Origin: Pseudacidobacterium ailaaui
Lineage (GTDB): Bacteria; Acidobacteriota; Terriglobia; Terriglobales; Acidobacteriaceae
NCBI RefSeq assembly: GCF_000688455.1
Contig: NZ_JIAL01000001.1
Span: forward strand, 1,767,001 to 1,831,000
Direction of reading: 5' to 3'
Length of the DNA: 64,000 nucleotides
Below are positions 18,941 through 26,212 of this stretch, in pieces. Positions within the stretch are counted from its first letter, which is position 1. The number at the start of each line of letters is the position of its first letter. The position numbers and the translations under genes were made by a program. The notes beneath the pieces were generated by a model, which made no database searches, had not been told where the DNA came from, and was given only the letters and a program-made list of their open reading frames with translations.

Positions 18941-19138
18941 CTACTGGGCTGGATTCTGAATGGGGTTCTCCTCGTCCTCCGGAAGAGGATAGCCCACGCT
19001 CTTCAGGTACTCGCGCACCTTCTGTGCCCTGGTCTGATACGGATGGCTGAGATAAATCTCCATTGACTTGTTGAGAATTTCTTTCCTCCTGTCCAGAGGA
19101 ATTTCGTCCAGCTTGCGCAGACGCTCTTTCGAGTCCAT
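18941..19138 (-). CDS. Small charged ORF nested in the upstream linker of the polyvalent protein
   Basis: A 65-residue ORF in the same alternative frame as the other nested ORF. The ATG at 19138 has GGAAAAGGA eight bases upstream, a good ribosome site. The product is helical and highly charged (DSKERLRKLDEIPLDRRKEIL, then AQKVREYLKSVGYPLPEDEEN) and has no family I can name. Third positions are mostly G or C, whereas the overlapping frame codes for a Ser/Gly/Glu-rich low-complexity stretch. Either this is the true coding frame here, or both frames are used. Confidence 0.5.
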   Translation of the reverse strand: MDSKERLRKLDEIPLDRRKEILNKSMEIYLSHPYQTRAQKVREYLKSVGYPLPEDEENPIQNPAQ

Positions 19139-19266
19139 CAATATATTCCTTTTCCGTTAGAGATGATCCAAAAGCGGACAGAGTCCAGCCCCTTGCGGTA
19201 AGCTGGAAAGGAGTTTTTTCCGGGCGCCCCGGGGCTGTGCGACAATAACTAAGTACGGAGGAAGTT

Positions 19267-19283
19267 CCTGCGCCAGGCGCAGG
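19267..19283 (+). promoter_or_regulatory. Perfect hairpin beside the tatA ribosome site
   Basis: CCTGCGC (19267-19273) and GCGCAGG (19277-19283) form a 7-bp stem with a 3-nt loop. The arm directly abuts AGAGGA, the tatA ribosome site, seven bases before the ATG. It could limit translation initiation; no function is shown. Confidence 0.4.
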
Positions 19284-19296
19284 AGAGGATTCCATC

Positions 19297-19509
19297 ATGC
19301 TGGACAATCTGCTTAAACCCGAGCACCTGCTGCTGATTCTTGCCATTGCTTTGCTGATCTTTGGTCCTTCCAAATTGCCTGGACTGGGCAAGGGACTGGG
19401 CGAGGCCTTCCGCGGCTTCAAGGAAGGCATTAAAGGGAGTGGTGGCTCTGAGAGCGAAAAACAGGAAAACGCTGCCAAGTCTGAAGCAACCACCGCGCAG
19501 ACCAAATAG
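19297..19509 (+). CDS. tatA: Twin-arginine translocase subunit TatA/E
   Basis: This 70-residue protein has one N-terminal membrane helix (HLLLILAIALLIFGPSKLP, with the conserved FGPSKLP hinge), the amphipathic helix GLGKGLGEAFRGFKEGI, and a short polar tail. TatA multimers form the membrane-weakening pore for folded twin-arginine substrates. tatB and tatC are not adjacent. The gene lies immediately after the mobile-element fragment and faces the LOG-family gene. Confidence 0.93.
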   Translation: MLDNLLKPEHLLLILAIALLIFGPSKLPGLGKGLGEAFRGFKEGIKGSGGSESEKQENAAKSEATTAQTK

Positions 19510-19599
19510 ACCCAGACCTATACCCAGACATCGACCTGTAAGTACGCAGGGGGACGGAAGGGCCGCAGTCTCCCTCGCATCGATTCGCCAGCTTCCTGT

Positions 19600-20217
19600 C
19601 TACTTTCTTTGCACCCCGGAATCCATGGTTTCCCGCATGACTCTGCGCGAAGGTGCTTCTTTGGGTGTGGCCTGCGCCATCTCCAGAGCGTCGTCAACGT
19701 TTCGGGCAATGTGGATGAGTGCCCGGTTCTCCGGTCGAATGAAGCCCTGCTGGACGCCATGGTCCAGGAAGGCCAGAAACCCGTCAAAGTATCCGTTGAT
19801 GTTCAATAGAATGCAGGGCTTCTGATGGATCCTGAGCTGTGCCCAGGTCACGATTTCGATGAACTCATCGAGGGTGCCGTATCCACCGGGGAGGGCGATG
19901 AAGGCATCAGCATGGTCTGACATAAGGGCCTTGCGCTCGTGCATGGTTTTGACAATATGAAGTCTGGTCAGGCCTTGGTGTGCGATTTCACGGTCCATCA
20001 GGACGTCAGGCATGACGCCGATGACCTCGGCGCCGCCTTCGAGTGCAGCGTCCGCCAGCACACCCATCAGTCCGACAGTCGCGCCGCCATAGACCAGGCC
20101 CATGCCAGCAGCAGCGATGTTGCGGCCCAGCTCTTTCGCAGCCTGAACATAAGCAGGCCCAGCTCCATTTGCCGAGCCGCAGAAGACGCAGATGCGGAAT
20201 GGTTGGGAGGAAGGCAT
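19600..20217 (-). CDS. LOG-family cytokinin riboside 5'-monophosphate phosphoribohydrolase-like protein
   Basis: The frame opens further upstream, but the ATG at 20217 gives the family start MPSSQPFRICVFCGSANG. The 205 residues show AAGMGLVYGGATVGLMGVLADAAL, MHERKALM, and the PGGYGTLDEFIEIVTWAQL signature of LOG/YvdD proteins, which cleave nucleoside monophosphates at the N-glycosidic bond. The Arg and Glu of MHERK and PGGYGTLDE are in place, so activity is expected. It is divergent from pcrA. Confidence 0.88.
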   Translation of the reverse strand: MPSSQPFRICVFCGSANGAGPAYVQAAKELGRNIAAAGMGLVYGGATVGLMGVLADAALEGGAEVIGVMPDVLMDREIAHQGLTRLHIVKTMHERKALMSDHADAFIALPGGYGTLDEFIEIVTWAQLRIHQKPCILLNINGYFDGFLAFLDHGVQQGFIRPENRALIHIARNVDDALEMAQATPKEAPSRRVMRETMDSGVQRK

Positions 20218-20251
20218 CAGGATGAGTGTAGCGTGACTGCGGCGGTGCTGC

Positions 20252-22909
20252 ATGGGCCGCCCTCGGCCCGGATGGAGATACACTGGTAGAAGGGAACTCC
20301 TACCGAAACAGACTCCGAGAAAGCATTTGCAGCAGCTACTGGACAAGTTGAATCCGCAGCAGAGGGCCGCGGTAGAGGCCGTCGACGGCCCGGTTCTGAT
20401 TCTTGCCGGCGCAGGATCAGGGAAAACACGTGTCATTACGCATCGCATCGCATATCTGATTGGGGAGCGCGGCGTGGCCCCGGATGCGGTCCTGGCCGTG
20501 ACCTTCACCAACAAGGCCGCTGCCGAGATGGGCGAGCGTGTCGAGAAGCTCATCGGCCACTCGACGCTGGCCAAGCCGCTGATTGCCACGTTTCATTCCT
20601 TTTGCGTACGAATGCTGCGGCGGGACATTGAGGCCCTGCGCGTGGGCAATGAAGGACTGACGAAGACCTTCGCCATCTACGACGAAAACGATCAACAAAA
20701 TCTGGTGAAGCAGATCATGCGGCGCATGGGCCTCGACGACAAGCAATTGACGCCGCGCGTGGTGCTTTCGCGCATCTCCTGGGCAAAGAACCACATGATG
20801 GATCCGCAGGAATATTTTCTGCAGTCGGCCGACCCCGTCAGCGAAAAAGTGGCGCACATCTTTGAGGCCTACAGGAAAGAGCTGCGCAAGAACAATGCCG
20901 TGGACTTTGACGATCTGCTGCTGGAGGCGGTGCGGCTGCTGAAGGTCTCTGCCGAAGTACGAGAGAAATATAATCGGCGCTATCGCTATCTGCTGATTGA
21001 TGAGTACCAGGACACCAACCGTCCGCAGTATGAGCTGATGAAGCTGCTGGCAGGCGAGGCGAAAAATGTCTGTGTGGTGGGCGATGAAGACCAGAGCATC
21101 TACTCCTGGCGCGGCGCCGACATCCGCAACATTCTTGAGTTTGAGAAAGACTTTCCGAATGCGAAGGTCATTCGCCTGGAGCAGAACTATCGCTCGACGC
21201 AGGTCATTCTGGAAGCTGCCGGGGCGGTCGTGGCGCGCAATTCGCAGCGCAAGGGCAAACGCCTGTGGACGGCGCGCGAGGGCGGCACCAAGATTGGCTA
21301 CTACGAGGCCCCGGACGGTGAAAACGAAGCGCTGTTTATTGCCGATTACATCCAGAAATATCTGCGCAAGGCCGGGCAGGAGCAGGAGGATGTTCGCATT
21401 GCCGTGCTCTATCGCACAAACTCGCAGTCCCGCCTGATTGAAGAAGCGCTGCGGCGGTATGGGATCAGCTACACCATGGTCGGGGGCTTTTCCTTCTATG
21501 AGCGCGCAGAAATCAAAGACCTGCTGAGTTATCTGAAGCTGGTACAGAACCCGCATGATTCCATTGCCTTGCAGCGCGTCATCAATGTTCCGGCACGCGG
21601 CATTGGCAAGGCGACCCTGGAGACCCTGGAACGCATTGCTCTGGAAACCGGGACCAGCACCTGGACGGCAATGGAGCGCGCGCTCGCAGAAAGACTTGTC
21701 CCCACACGGGCCTGCATTGCTCTGGACAGCTTCCGCAAGCTGATTGAAGACGCGCGGGCCATGCTGGCAGGACAATTTGCCGAGAAGCTGACAGCGGACA
21801 TCGCAGAAGAGGCCGCGCCTGCATCCGACGAAGACACGAGCTTTGATTTTGGCACCGAAGACCAGCATGGCTTTGCATTTTCCGACGATGTCTCCTTCAA
21901 CCCTTTTGAAGAAAGTTCAGGGTTGAAGGGTGAGATTGAGGAGATGGTTGAGGACAGGAAAGTCCCTGAGTTTCGCCAGCCAGGAGACGCGGCCACTCTG
22001 CCAGAGCTGATCCGCTTCATCATTGACCGCAGCGGATATATCCGCGCGCTGGAGGAAGAAGGGACTCCCGAGGCGTTCTCACGGATTGAAAACCTGAAGG
22101 AGCTGGCCAATGCGGCCCAGGATGCACAGGAGCGCGGCGAGACCCTGGATGAATTTCTGGACCACGCGGCACTTGTAAGCGACGCCGATCAGTATGATGC
22201 CAATGCGCGTGTCACGCTGATGACGCTGCACTCGGCCAAAGGCCTGGAGTTTCCTCTGGTGTTGCTGGCCGGGATGGAAGAGGGCCTATTTCCGCACTCA
22301 CGAACGCTGAATGATCCGGAGCAGATGGAAGAGGAGCGCCGCCTTGCCTACGTTGGCATGACGCGGGCAATGGATGCACTGGTTCTGACGAGGGCGCGAT
22401 ATCGCAGGCGCTATGGGAATGACATGCCGGAAGCTTCGATGCCATCGCGATTTCTGGAAGAAGTGCCCCCACATCTGCTCGAAGACCTGAGTGGAGGGCA
22501 GCGTCCGGCAGCAAGCTGGGGCGGATACGCGGCTTCCTATACGCAGCAGCCTTCATGGATGCGCCGCCGCACTTCCAGCGACGATTTCGAGGGCAGCCGT
22601 CATTACAACTACGAGGACGAAGACCAGCGTCCGGCGCAGCGGGGCCGCGGTGAAGACTCCTTCGATAACATTGCGCAGTTTTTCGGGGCGCGCGGAAAGT
22701 CCGCCGTCCCGCGGCCCGTGGTGGAAGCTGCGGGGCCAAAGAGCACTTCCGGGCTGAAGAGCGGGCAACGCGTACGTCACCCCAAGTATGGCGAAGGCGT
22801 CGTCTTCCGGCGCGAGGGGGATGGGGAAGACGCCAAAGTCACGGTACAATTTACAAGGTTCGGTGTGAAAAAGCTGGTGGAAAAATTCGCCCAGCTGGAA
22901 CGGCTATAG
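20252..22909 (+). CDS. pcrA: ATP-dependent DNA helicase PcrA/UvrD
   Basis: A superfamily 1A 3'-5' helicase for nucleotide excision and mismatch repair and for clearing RecA filaments. Motifs in order: LNPQQRAAVEAVDGPVLILAGAGSGKTRVI (Q motif and Walker A), TFTNKAAAEM, YLLIDEYQDTN (Walker B), VVGDEDQSIYSWRGAD, LEQNYRST, VTLMTLHSAKGLEFPLVLLAGMEEGLFPHSR, and RRLAYVGMTRA. An acidic insert sits in the middle (EEAAPASDEDTSFDFGTEDQ). The C-terminus ends in the Tudor-like GQRVRHPKYGEGVV domain of PcrA. The start is uncertain: ATG 20252 adds 25 atypical residues, and TTG 20327, preceded by GAGAAAG, fits the family better. Confidence 0.93.
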   Translation: MGRPRPGWRYTGRRELLPKQTPRKHLQQLLDKLNPQQRAAVEAVDGPVLILAGAGSGKTRVITHRIAYLIGERGVAPDAVLAVTFTNKAAAEMGERVEKLIGHSTLAKPLIATFHSFCVRMLRRDIEALRVGNEGLTKTFAIYDENDQQNLVKQIMRRMGLDDKQLTPRVVLSRISWAKNHMMDPQEYFLQSADPVSEKVAHIFEAYRKELRKNNAVDFDDLLLEAVRLLKVSAEVREKYNRRYRYLLIDEYQDTNRPQYELMKLLAGEAKNVCVVGDEDQSIYSWRGADIRNILEFEKDFPNAKVIRLEQNYRSTQVILEAAGAVVARNSQRKGKRLWTAREGGTKIGYYEAPDGENEALFIADYIQKYLRKAGQEQEDVRIAVLYRTNSQSRLIEEALRRYGISYTMVGGFSFYERAEIKDLLSYLKLVQNPHDSIALQRVINVPARGIGKATLETLERIALETGTSTWTAMERALAERLVPTRACIALDSFRKLIEDARAMLAGQFAEKLTADIAEEAAPASDEDTSFDFGTEDQHGFAFSDDVSFNPFEESSGLKGEIEEMVEDRKVPEFRQPGDAATLPELIRFIIDRSGYIRALEEEGTPEAFSRIENLKELANAAQDAQERGETLDEFLDHAALVSDADQYDANARVTLMTLHSAKGLEFPLVLLAGMEEGLFPHSRTLNDPEQMEEERRLAYVGMTRAMDALVLTRARYRRRYGNDMPEASMPSRFLEEVPPHLLEDLSGGQRPAASWGGYAASYTQQPSWMRRRTSSDDFEGSRHYNYEDEDQRPAQRGRGEDSFDNIAQFFGARGKSAVPRPVVEAAGPKSTSGLKSGQRVRHPKYGEGVVFRREGDGEDAKVTVQFTRFGVKKLVEKFAQLERL

Positions 22910-22925
22910 ATGCAGGTCTTTCTAC

Positions 22926-22940
22926 TCCGCTCAGAGCGGA
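22926..22940. repeat. 15-bp inverted repeat before the basic-protein gene
   Basis: TCCGCTC (22926-22932) and GAGCGGA (22934-22940) are perfect inverted arms around a single A, in the 77-bp gap between pcrA and the lysine-rich gene. It may be an operator or a small hairpin; nothing in the sequence settles which. Confidence 0.35.
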
Positions 22941-22986
22941 AACACGCTGAGGTGGTGTGGAACAGGACCTTGTTTTAAGGAGAAGA

Positions 22987-23142
22987 ATGGCAAATACAAA
23001 GAAGGTTGAGAACAAAGAGGAACGTAAAAAGCTGAAGCGTGCGGCGCGCAAGAAGGCAGCCCCCAAGGCAAAACGCACCACACCGCGTGGCTCGAACAAG
23101 AAGAAGGTAAGGAAACTGGCGCGCGGCCAGAGCAAGAGATAG
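22987..23142 (+). CDS. Lysine-rich 51-residue basic protein
   Basis: The ATG at 22987 has a strong ribosome site (AAGGAGAAGA) just before it. The product is almost wholly Lys, Arg and Ala (NKEERKKLKRAARKKAAPKAK, then GSNKKKVRKLARGQSKR), without aromatic residues. Such composition suggests nucleic-acid binding, for example nucleoid or ribosome association, but I recognise no named family. A strong hairpin follows its stop. The strong ribosome site and in-line position after pcrA make a real gene likely. Confidence 0.75.
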   Translation: MANTKKVENKEERKKLKRAARKKAAPKAKRTTPRGSNKKKVRKLARGQSKR

Positions 23143-23152
23143 TCCGTACTGT

Positions 23153-23186
23153 GCCTGTCCTGCGGAATTTTTTTCGCGGGACAGGC
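23153..23186 (+). terminator. Strong hairpin after the basic-protein gene
   Basis: A 12-bp stem (23153-23164 with 23175-23186, one G-U pair) closes a 10-nt loop containing seven T. The U-tract is inside the loop rather than after the stem, so it is not a textbook terminator; mRNA stabilisation or attenuation is possible. Confidence 0.4.
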
Positions 23187-23233
23187 CCGGAGCAGGTACA
23201 CTCCCCTCAGAGAAATGTCCGCAGGAGCCGACC

Positions 23234-24793
23234 CTGTCGCACCAAGTTTTCGCCCGGAAATCCATCGACAAGCTCATCAGCGATTCGGAAGCGCCCGAGC
23301 ACAGCCTGAAGAAAACGCTGGGGCCGTGGTCTCTTACGGCGCTGGGCATTGGCGCAGTCATCGGCTCGGGCATCTTCACCGTCATCGGCACAGCCATTGC
23401 CGGCGAGCAGTTTGATGCTTCTTCCATCCTGAACACGCCGGTGCTGGACTATCTGGTGCATCATACCGCCCTGGTGGGGCGTCCCGGCGCCGGACCGGCG
23501 CTGGCCCTTTCCCTGGTCCTGGTGGCGATTGTCTGTGCCTTTACCGGCCTTTGCTATGCTGAGCTTGCTTCGATGATCCCGATTGCCGGATCAGCCTATA
23601 CCTACACGTACGCCACGCTGGGCGAACTGGTTGCCTGGATCATCGGCTGGGACCTGATTCTGGAGTACGCCTTCTCCAACATGGCAGTGTGCGTCGGCTT
23701 TGCCGCGCACATTGTGGACTTGATGGACTGGCTCGGCATTCATCCATCGGCGCGATGGATCTCGCCGGCCTATCTTCCCAGCGGACTCCAGGACTTCCAC
23801 GGGAACACCCTCTATGCGCCCGGATGGCACTTCGGTTTTAACTGGCCGGCATTTCTCATCGTCATGCTCCTGACCGTGGTGCTGGTGCGGGGCATCCGCG
23901 AGTCGGCGGAGACGAACAACGTGATGGTGCTGCTGAAGATTGCGGCCATCCTGATCTTCATTGCCTTCGGCGCACACTTTGTACACCCGTCGAACTGGCA
24001 TCCATTTTCTCCCAATGGTTGGTCCGGACTTCTGACCGGCGGCTCCATCATCTTTTTCACCTACATTGGCTTTGATTCTGTTTCGACGGCGGCCGAGGAA
24101 TGCAGGAACCCGCAGCGCGATGTGCCGATCGGCATCCTGGCGACGCTGTTGATCTGCACGCTGCTTTATATTGGGGTGGCGGTCGTTCTGACCGGGCTGG
24201 TCAAATGGAACACGCTGGTCGGCGATGCTGCTCCGGTGGTGAACACGCTACGCAAGCTCTCTGCAATGAACCATAGCGCGACCCTGCACTGGGGGCGCCT
24301 GGTGATCCTTATCGGTGCATTGCTGGGCATGATCTCGTCCATTCTGGTCTTCCAGATCGGGCAGGCGCGCGTCTGGTTTGCCATGTCCCGTGATCGCCTG
24401 CTGCCCGCGGTCTTTTCGAAGGTACATCCGCGTTACCGGACGCCGGCGGTCTCCACGTGGGTGGCCGGGATCGTCGTCGGGCTGCCGGCCGGATTGCTGG
24501 ACATCGGCACCTTCTCTGACCTGTCAAACATCGGTACGCTTTTCGCATTTGTACTGGTCTCGGCCGGTGTGCTGATTCTGCGCTATAAGGACCCGCATCG
24601 GCACCGCAGCTTCCGCTGTCCCGGTGGTCCGGTCTTCCCGGTGCTCAGCATTCTCTTTTGTGTGCTGCTGATGGCTGGATTGCCGATCATGACTTGGCTG
24701 CGTTTCTTTATCTGGCTGGCGATTGGCCTGGTGATCTATTTCAGTTACAGCCGCAAGCGCAGCGAGTTCTGTCCGGAAGGCCCTGGGAAGTGA
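23234..24793 (+). CDS. APC-superfamily amino-acid permease (CTG start)
   Basis: The 519-residue permease begins in-frame at CTG 23234 (SHQVFARKSIDKLISDSEAPEHSLKKTLGPWSLTALG). There is no ATG, GTG or TTG in a plausible place, and AGGAG (23223-23227) lies six bases upstream. The first helix has the APC motif GIGAVIGSGIFTVIG; CYAELASMIPIAGSAYTYTYATLGE and FFTYIGFDSVSTAAEECRNPQRDVPIGI follow, with about 12-14 hydrophobic segments. It resembles cationic amino-acid transporters of the CAT type. The stop overlaps the next start (GTGA), coupling it to the deaminase gene. Confidence 0.85.
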   Translation: MSHQVFARKSIDKLISDSEAPEHSLKKTLGPWSLTALGIGAVIGSGIFTVIGTAIAGEQFDASSILNTPVLDYLVHHTALVGRPGAGPALALSLVLVAIVCAFTGLCYAELASMIPIAGSAYTYTYATLGELVAWIIGWDLILEYAFSNMAVCVGFAAHIVDLMDWLGIHPSARWISPAYLPSGLQDFHGNTLYAPGWHFGFNWPAFLIVMLLTVVLVRGIRESAETNNVMVLLKIAAILIFIAFGAHFVHPSNWHPFSPNGWSGLLTGGSIIFFTYIGFDSVSTAAEECRNPQRDVPIGILATLLICTLLYIGVAVVLTGLVKWNTLVGDAAPVVNTLRKLSAMNHSATLHWGRLVILIGALLGMISSILVFQIGQARVWFAMSRDRLLPAVFSKVHPRYRTPAVSTWVAGIVVGLPAGLLDIGTFSDLSNIGTLFAFVLVSAGVLILRYKDPHRHRSFRCPGGPVFPVLSILFCVLLMAGLPIMTWLRFFIWLAIGLVIYFSYSRKRSEFCPEGPGK

Positions 24794-25806
24794 CGCCGTC
24801 TGCCACAGCTTCCTTTCTGCGCCGTCTGCCCAAGGCCGAGCTGCATCTGCATCTGGAAGGGACCATCGCACCGGAGACGCTGGTGGAACTGAGCCGCAGA
24901 CATGATCCTGAACCGCTGACGCTGGCGCAGGCCGAGGCGCTGTATCAGTACACGGACTTTACAGGCTTTTTGATGGCCTTCAAGGCCGTCTCAGATCGTC
25001 TGCGTACCCCGGAAGACTACGAGTTGATCACCTTCAGAATGGCTGAGCAGCTTGCAGCGCAGGGCATCGTCCATGCCGAGGTCTATGTTGCCGTGGGGGT
25101 CATCTACTTCTGGGGGCGTTCAGAGTTTGAGCCGCTGTTTGCGGGCATGGAACGCGCCCGTCTGCTGGCTGAAAGGGACTTTGGCCTGAGCCTGTTCTGG
25201 ATCTTTGATGCCGTGCGTCATTTCGGCGTCGAGCCTGCCGCGCGCGTCTTCCGTAAGGCCGCCGAGATGAGGCGGGAATACCCCAGTATTGTGGGGATTG
25301 GTATTGGCGGAGATGAACGCCGCGGCCCCGCCGAGCTTTTTCGTGGTCTTTACAGTGAAGCGCGCGATGCCGGACTGCATCTGACCGTCCATGCCGGGGA
25401 AGCCGTAGGGCCGGAAAGCATCTGGGGAGCGCTGAATCTCGGGGCAGAGCGGCTGGGCCATGCGTTGACCGCCATCGAAGACCCAGAGCTAGTGCATGTG
25501 CTTGCCGAACGCCAGATTCCGGTGGAGATCTGCATGACCTCCAACCTGCGCACGGGCTGCTGTGCGCGCCTTCAGGACCATCCGGTGCGGCGATATTTTG
25601 ATTCCGGCCTGCTGGTTACTCTGAACTCGGATGATCCGGCGATGTTTGGCAGCAATCTGGAAGGGGAGTTTCTTCTGGCCCACCAGGAGTTTGGCTTTAC
25701 TGAGGAGCATCTGCGTGAGCTTGCGGCCAATTCGATTGAGGCCAGTTTTCTTCCGGCAGAGCAAAAAGTGCGCTGGTTACATCAAATCGAACAGAGCATT
25801 GAATGA
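24790..25806 (+). CDS. Adenosine deaminase-family amidohydrolase
   Basis: A 338-residue zinc amidohydrolase with all family motifs: ELHLHLEGTI (first two zinc histidines), LTVHAGEA (third histidine and catalytic Glu region), LGHALTA, and LNSDDPAMFGSNLEGE (aspartate ligand and catalytic Asp). It deaminates adenosine or a related 6-aminopurine; the aminodeoxyfutalosine branch has the same motifs and cannot be excluded. The GTG at 24790 overlaps the permease stop. A much longer upstream opening of this frame lies within the permease and is ignored. Confidence 0.85.
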   Translation: MTPSATASFLRRLPKAELHLHLEGTIAPETLVELSRRHDPEPLTLAQAEALYQYTDFTGFLMAFKAVSDRLRTPEDYELITFRMAEQLAAQGIVHAEVYVAVGVIYFWGRSEFEPLFAGMERARLLAERDFGLSLFWIFDAVRHFGVEPAARVFRKAAEMRREYPSIVGIGIGGDERRGPAELFRGLYSEARDAGLHLTVHAGEAVGPESIWGALNLGAERLGHALTAIEDPELVHVLAERQIPVEICMTSNLRTGCCARLQDHPVRRYFDSGLLVTLNSDDPAMFGSNLEGEFLLAHQEFGFTEEHLRELAANSIEASFLPAEQKVRWLHQIEQSIE

Positions 25807-25861
25807 GATATGGATCGCTGCCGATACGCACAATAATAGCGAAGTGCGCTATCATGACGGC

Positions 25862-26125
25862 ATGAAGCCATTCAAGGAAAGGCTTTTTCGGTCGGGAAAG
25901 AAGGCTGAAGTGATTGTTATACCGTGTCTTAGGAAAAAGGACGAATCTGCTGTTGCCCTGAAGGCCATTGGCTGGAGTTCTGTAGCGCTCGGAGTGGTCG
26001 CCCTGGGTCTCTATGTTGGCCGCGAACTGCGTCAGCGGTACAAATTTAACCGGCGCACGCCGTATGATATGTATTCTCACGCCGGGGACCAGATGGCTGC
26101 GGCAGAATATGGCGTAGGGGTGTAA
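25862..26125 (+). CDS. Hypothetical single-span membrane protein
   Basis: The 87-residue product is MKPFKERLFRSGKK, one hydrophobic helix (GWSSVALGVVALGLYVG, about residues 38-54), then a basic segment (RELRQRYKFNRRTPYDMYSHAG) and a short tail. I recognise no family. The gene is 55 bp after the deaminase and is closed by a strong terminator. The frame opens upstream inside the deaminase gene; ATG 25862 is the first start outside it. Confidence 0.55.
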   Translation: MKPFKERLFRSGKKAEVIVIPCLRKKDESAVALKAIGWSSVALGVVALGLYVGRELRQRYKFNRRTPYDMYSHAGDQMAAAEYGVGV

Positions 26126-26170
26126 ACACTCTGTCCTGGCGTTCCTGTGCAATCCATAGCAGACACAAAA

Positions 26171-26196
26171 GGCCCCGTTTCCTCCGGGGCCCTTTT
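26171..26196. terminator. Bidirectional terminator between convergent genes
   Basis: GGCCCCG (26171-26177) pairs with CGGGGCC (26185-26191) across a 7-nt loop. AAAA precedes and TTTT follows the stem, so it works on paper in both directions between the hypothetical gene and acnA. Confidence 0.8.
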
Positions 26197-26212
26197 CGTG
26201 TCTGGCCTTGCT

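Larger units (their letters stand above)
17597..19220 (-). pseudogene. Internal fragment of a mobile-element polyvalent protein (N6-DNA methylase plus strawberry-notch helicase)
   Basis: One frame runs open on the minus strand across the whole block. It holds an adenine methyltransferase domain: YEPTAGNGMLLITASPNNVFANELN (SAM motif), then VDAVVANPPFGSL (the NPPF catalytic motif), then LILGADKAAGGVSNADRVFFNWLYSHY. An S/G/E/P-rich linker follows, then NEYQVPYTPA, the sequence that opens the helicase part of large strawberry-notch polyvalent proteins in phages and conjugative elements. The frame then runs into antisense of the FUSC gene. There is no start codon of its own; the frame continues into the tatA region. 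Both edges are approximate. The piece is therefore an orphan internal fragment, not a working gene. Confidence 0.72.

Noticed and set aside
20417-21868. Antisense ORF of 483 codons over pcrA
   Set aside because: It lies opposite conserved helicase motifs and matches no protein pattern.
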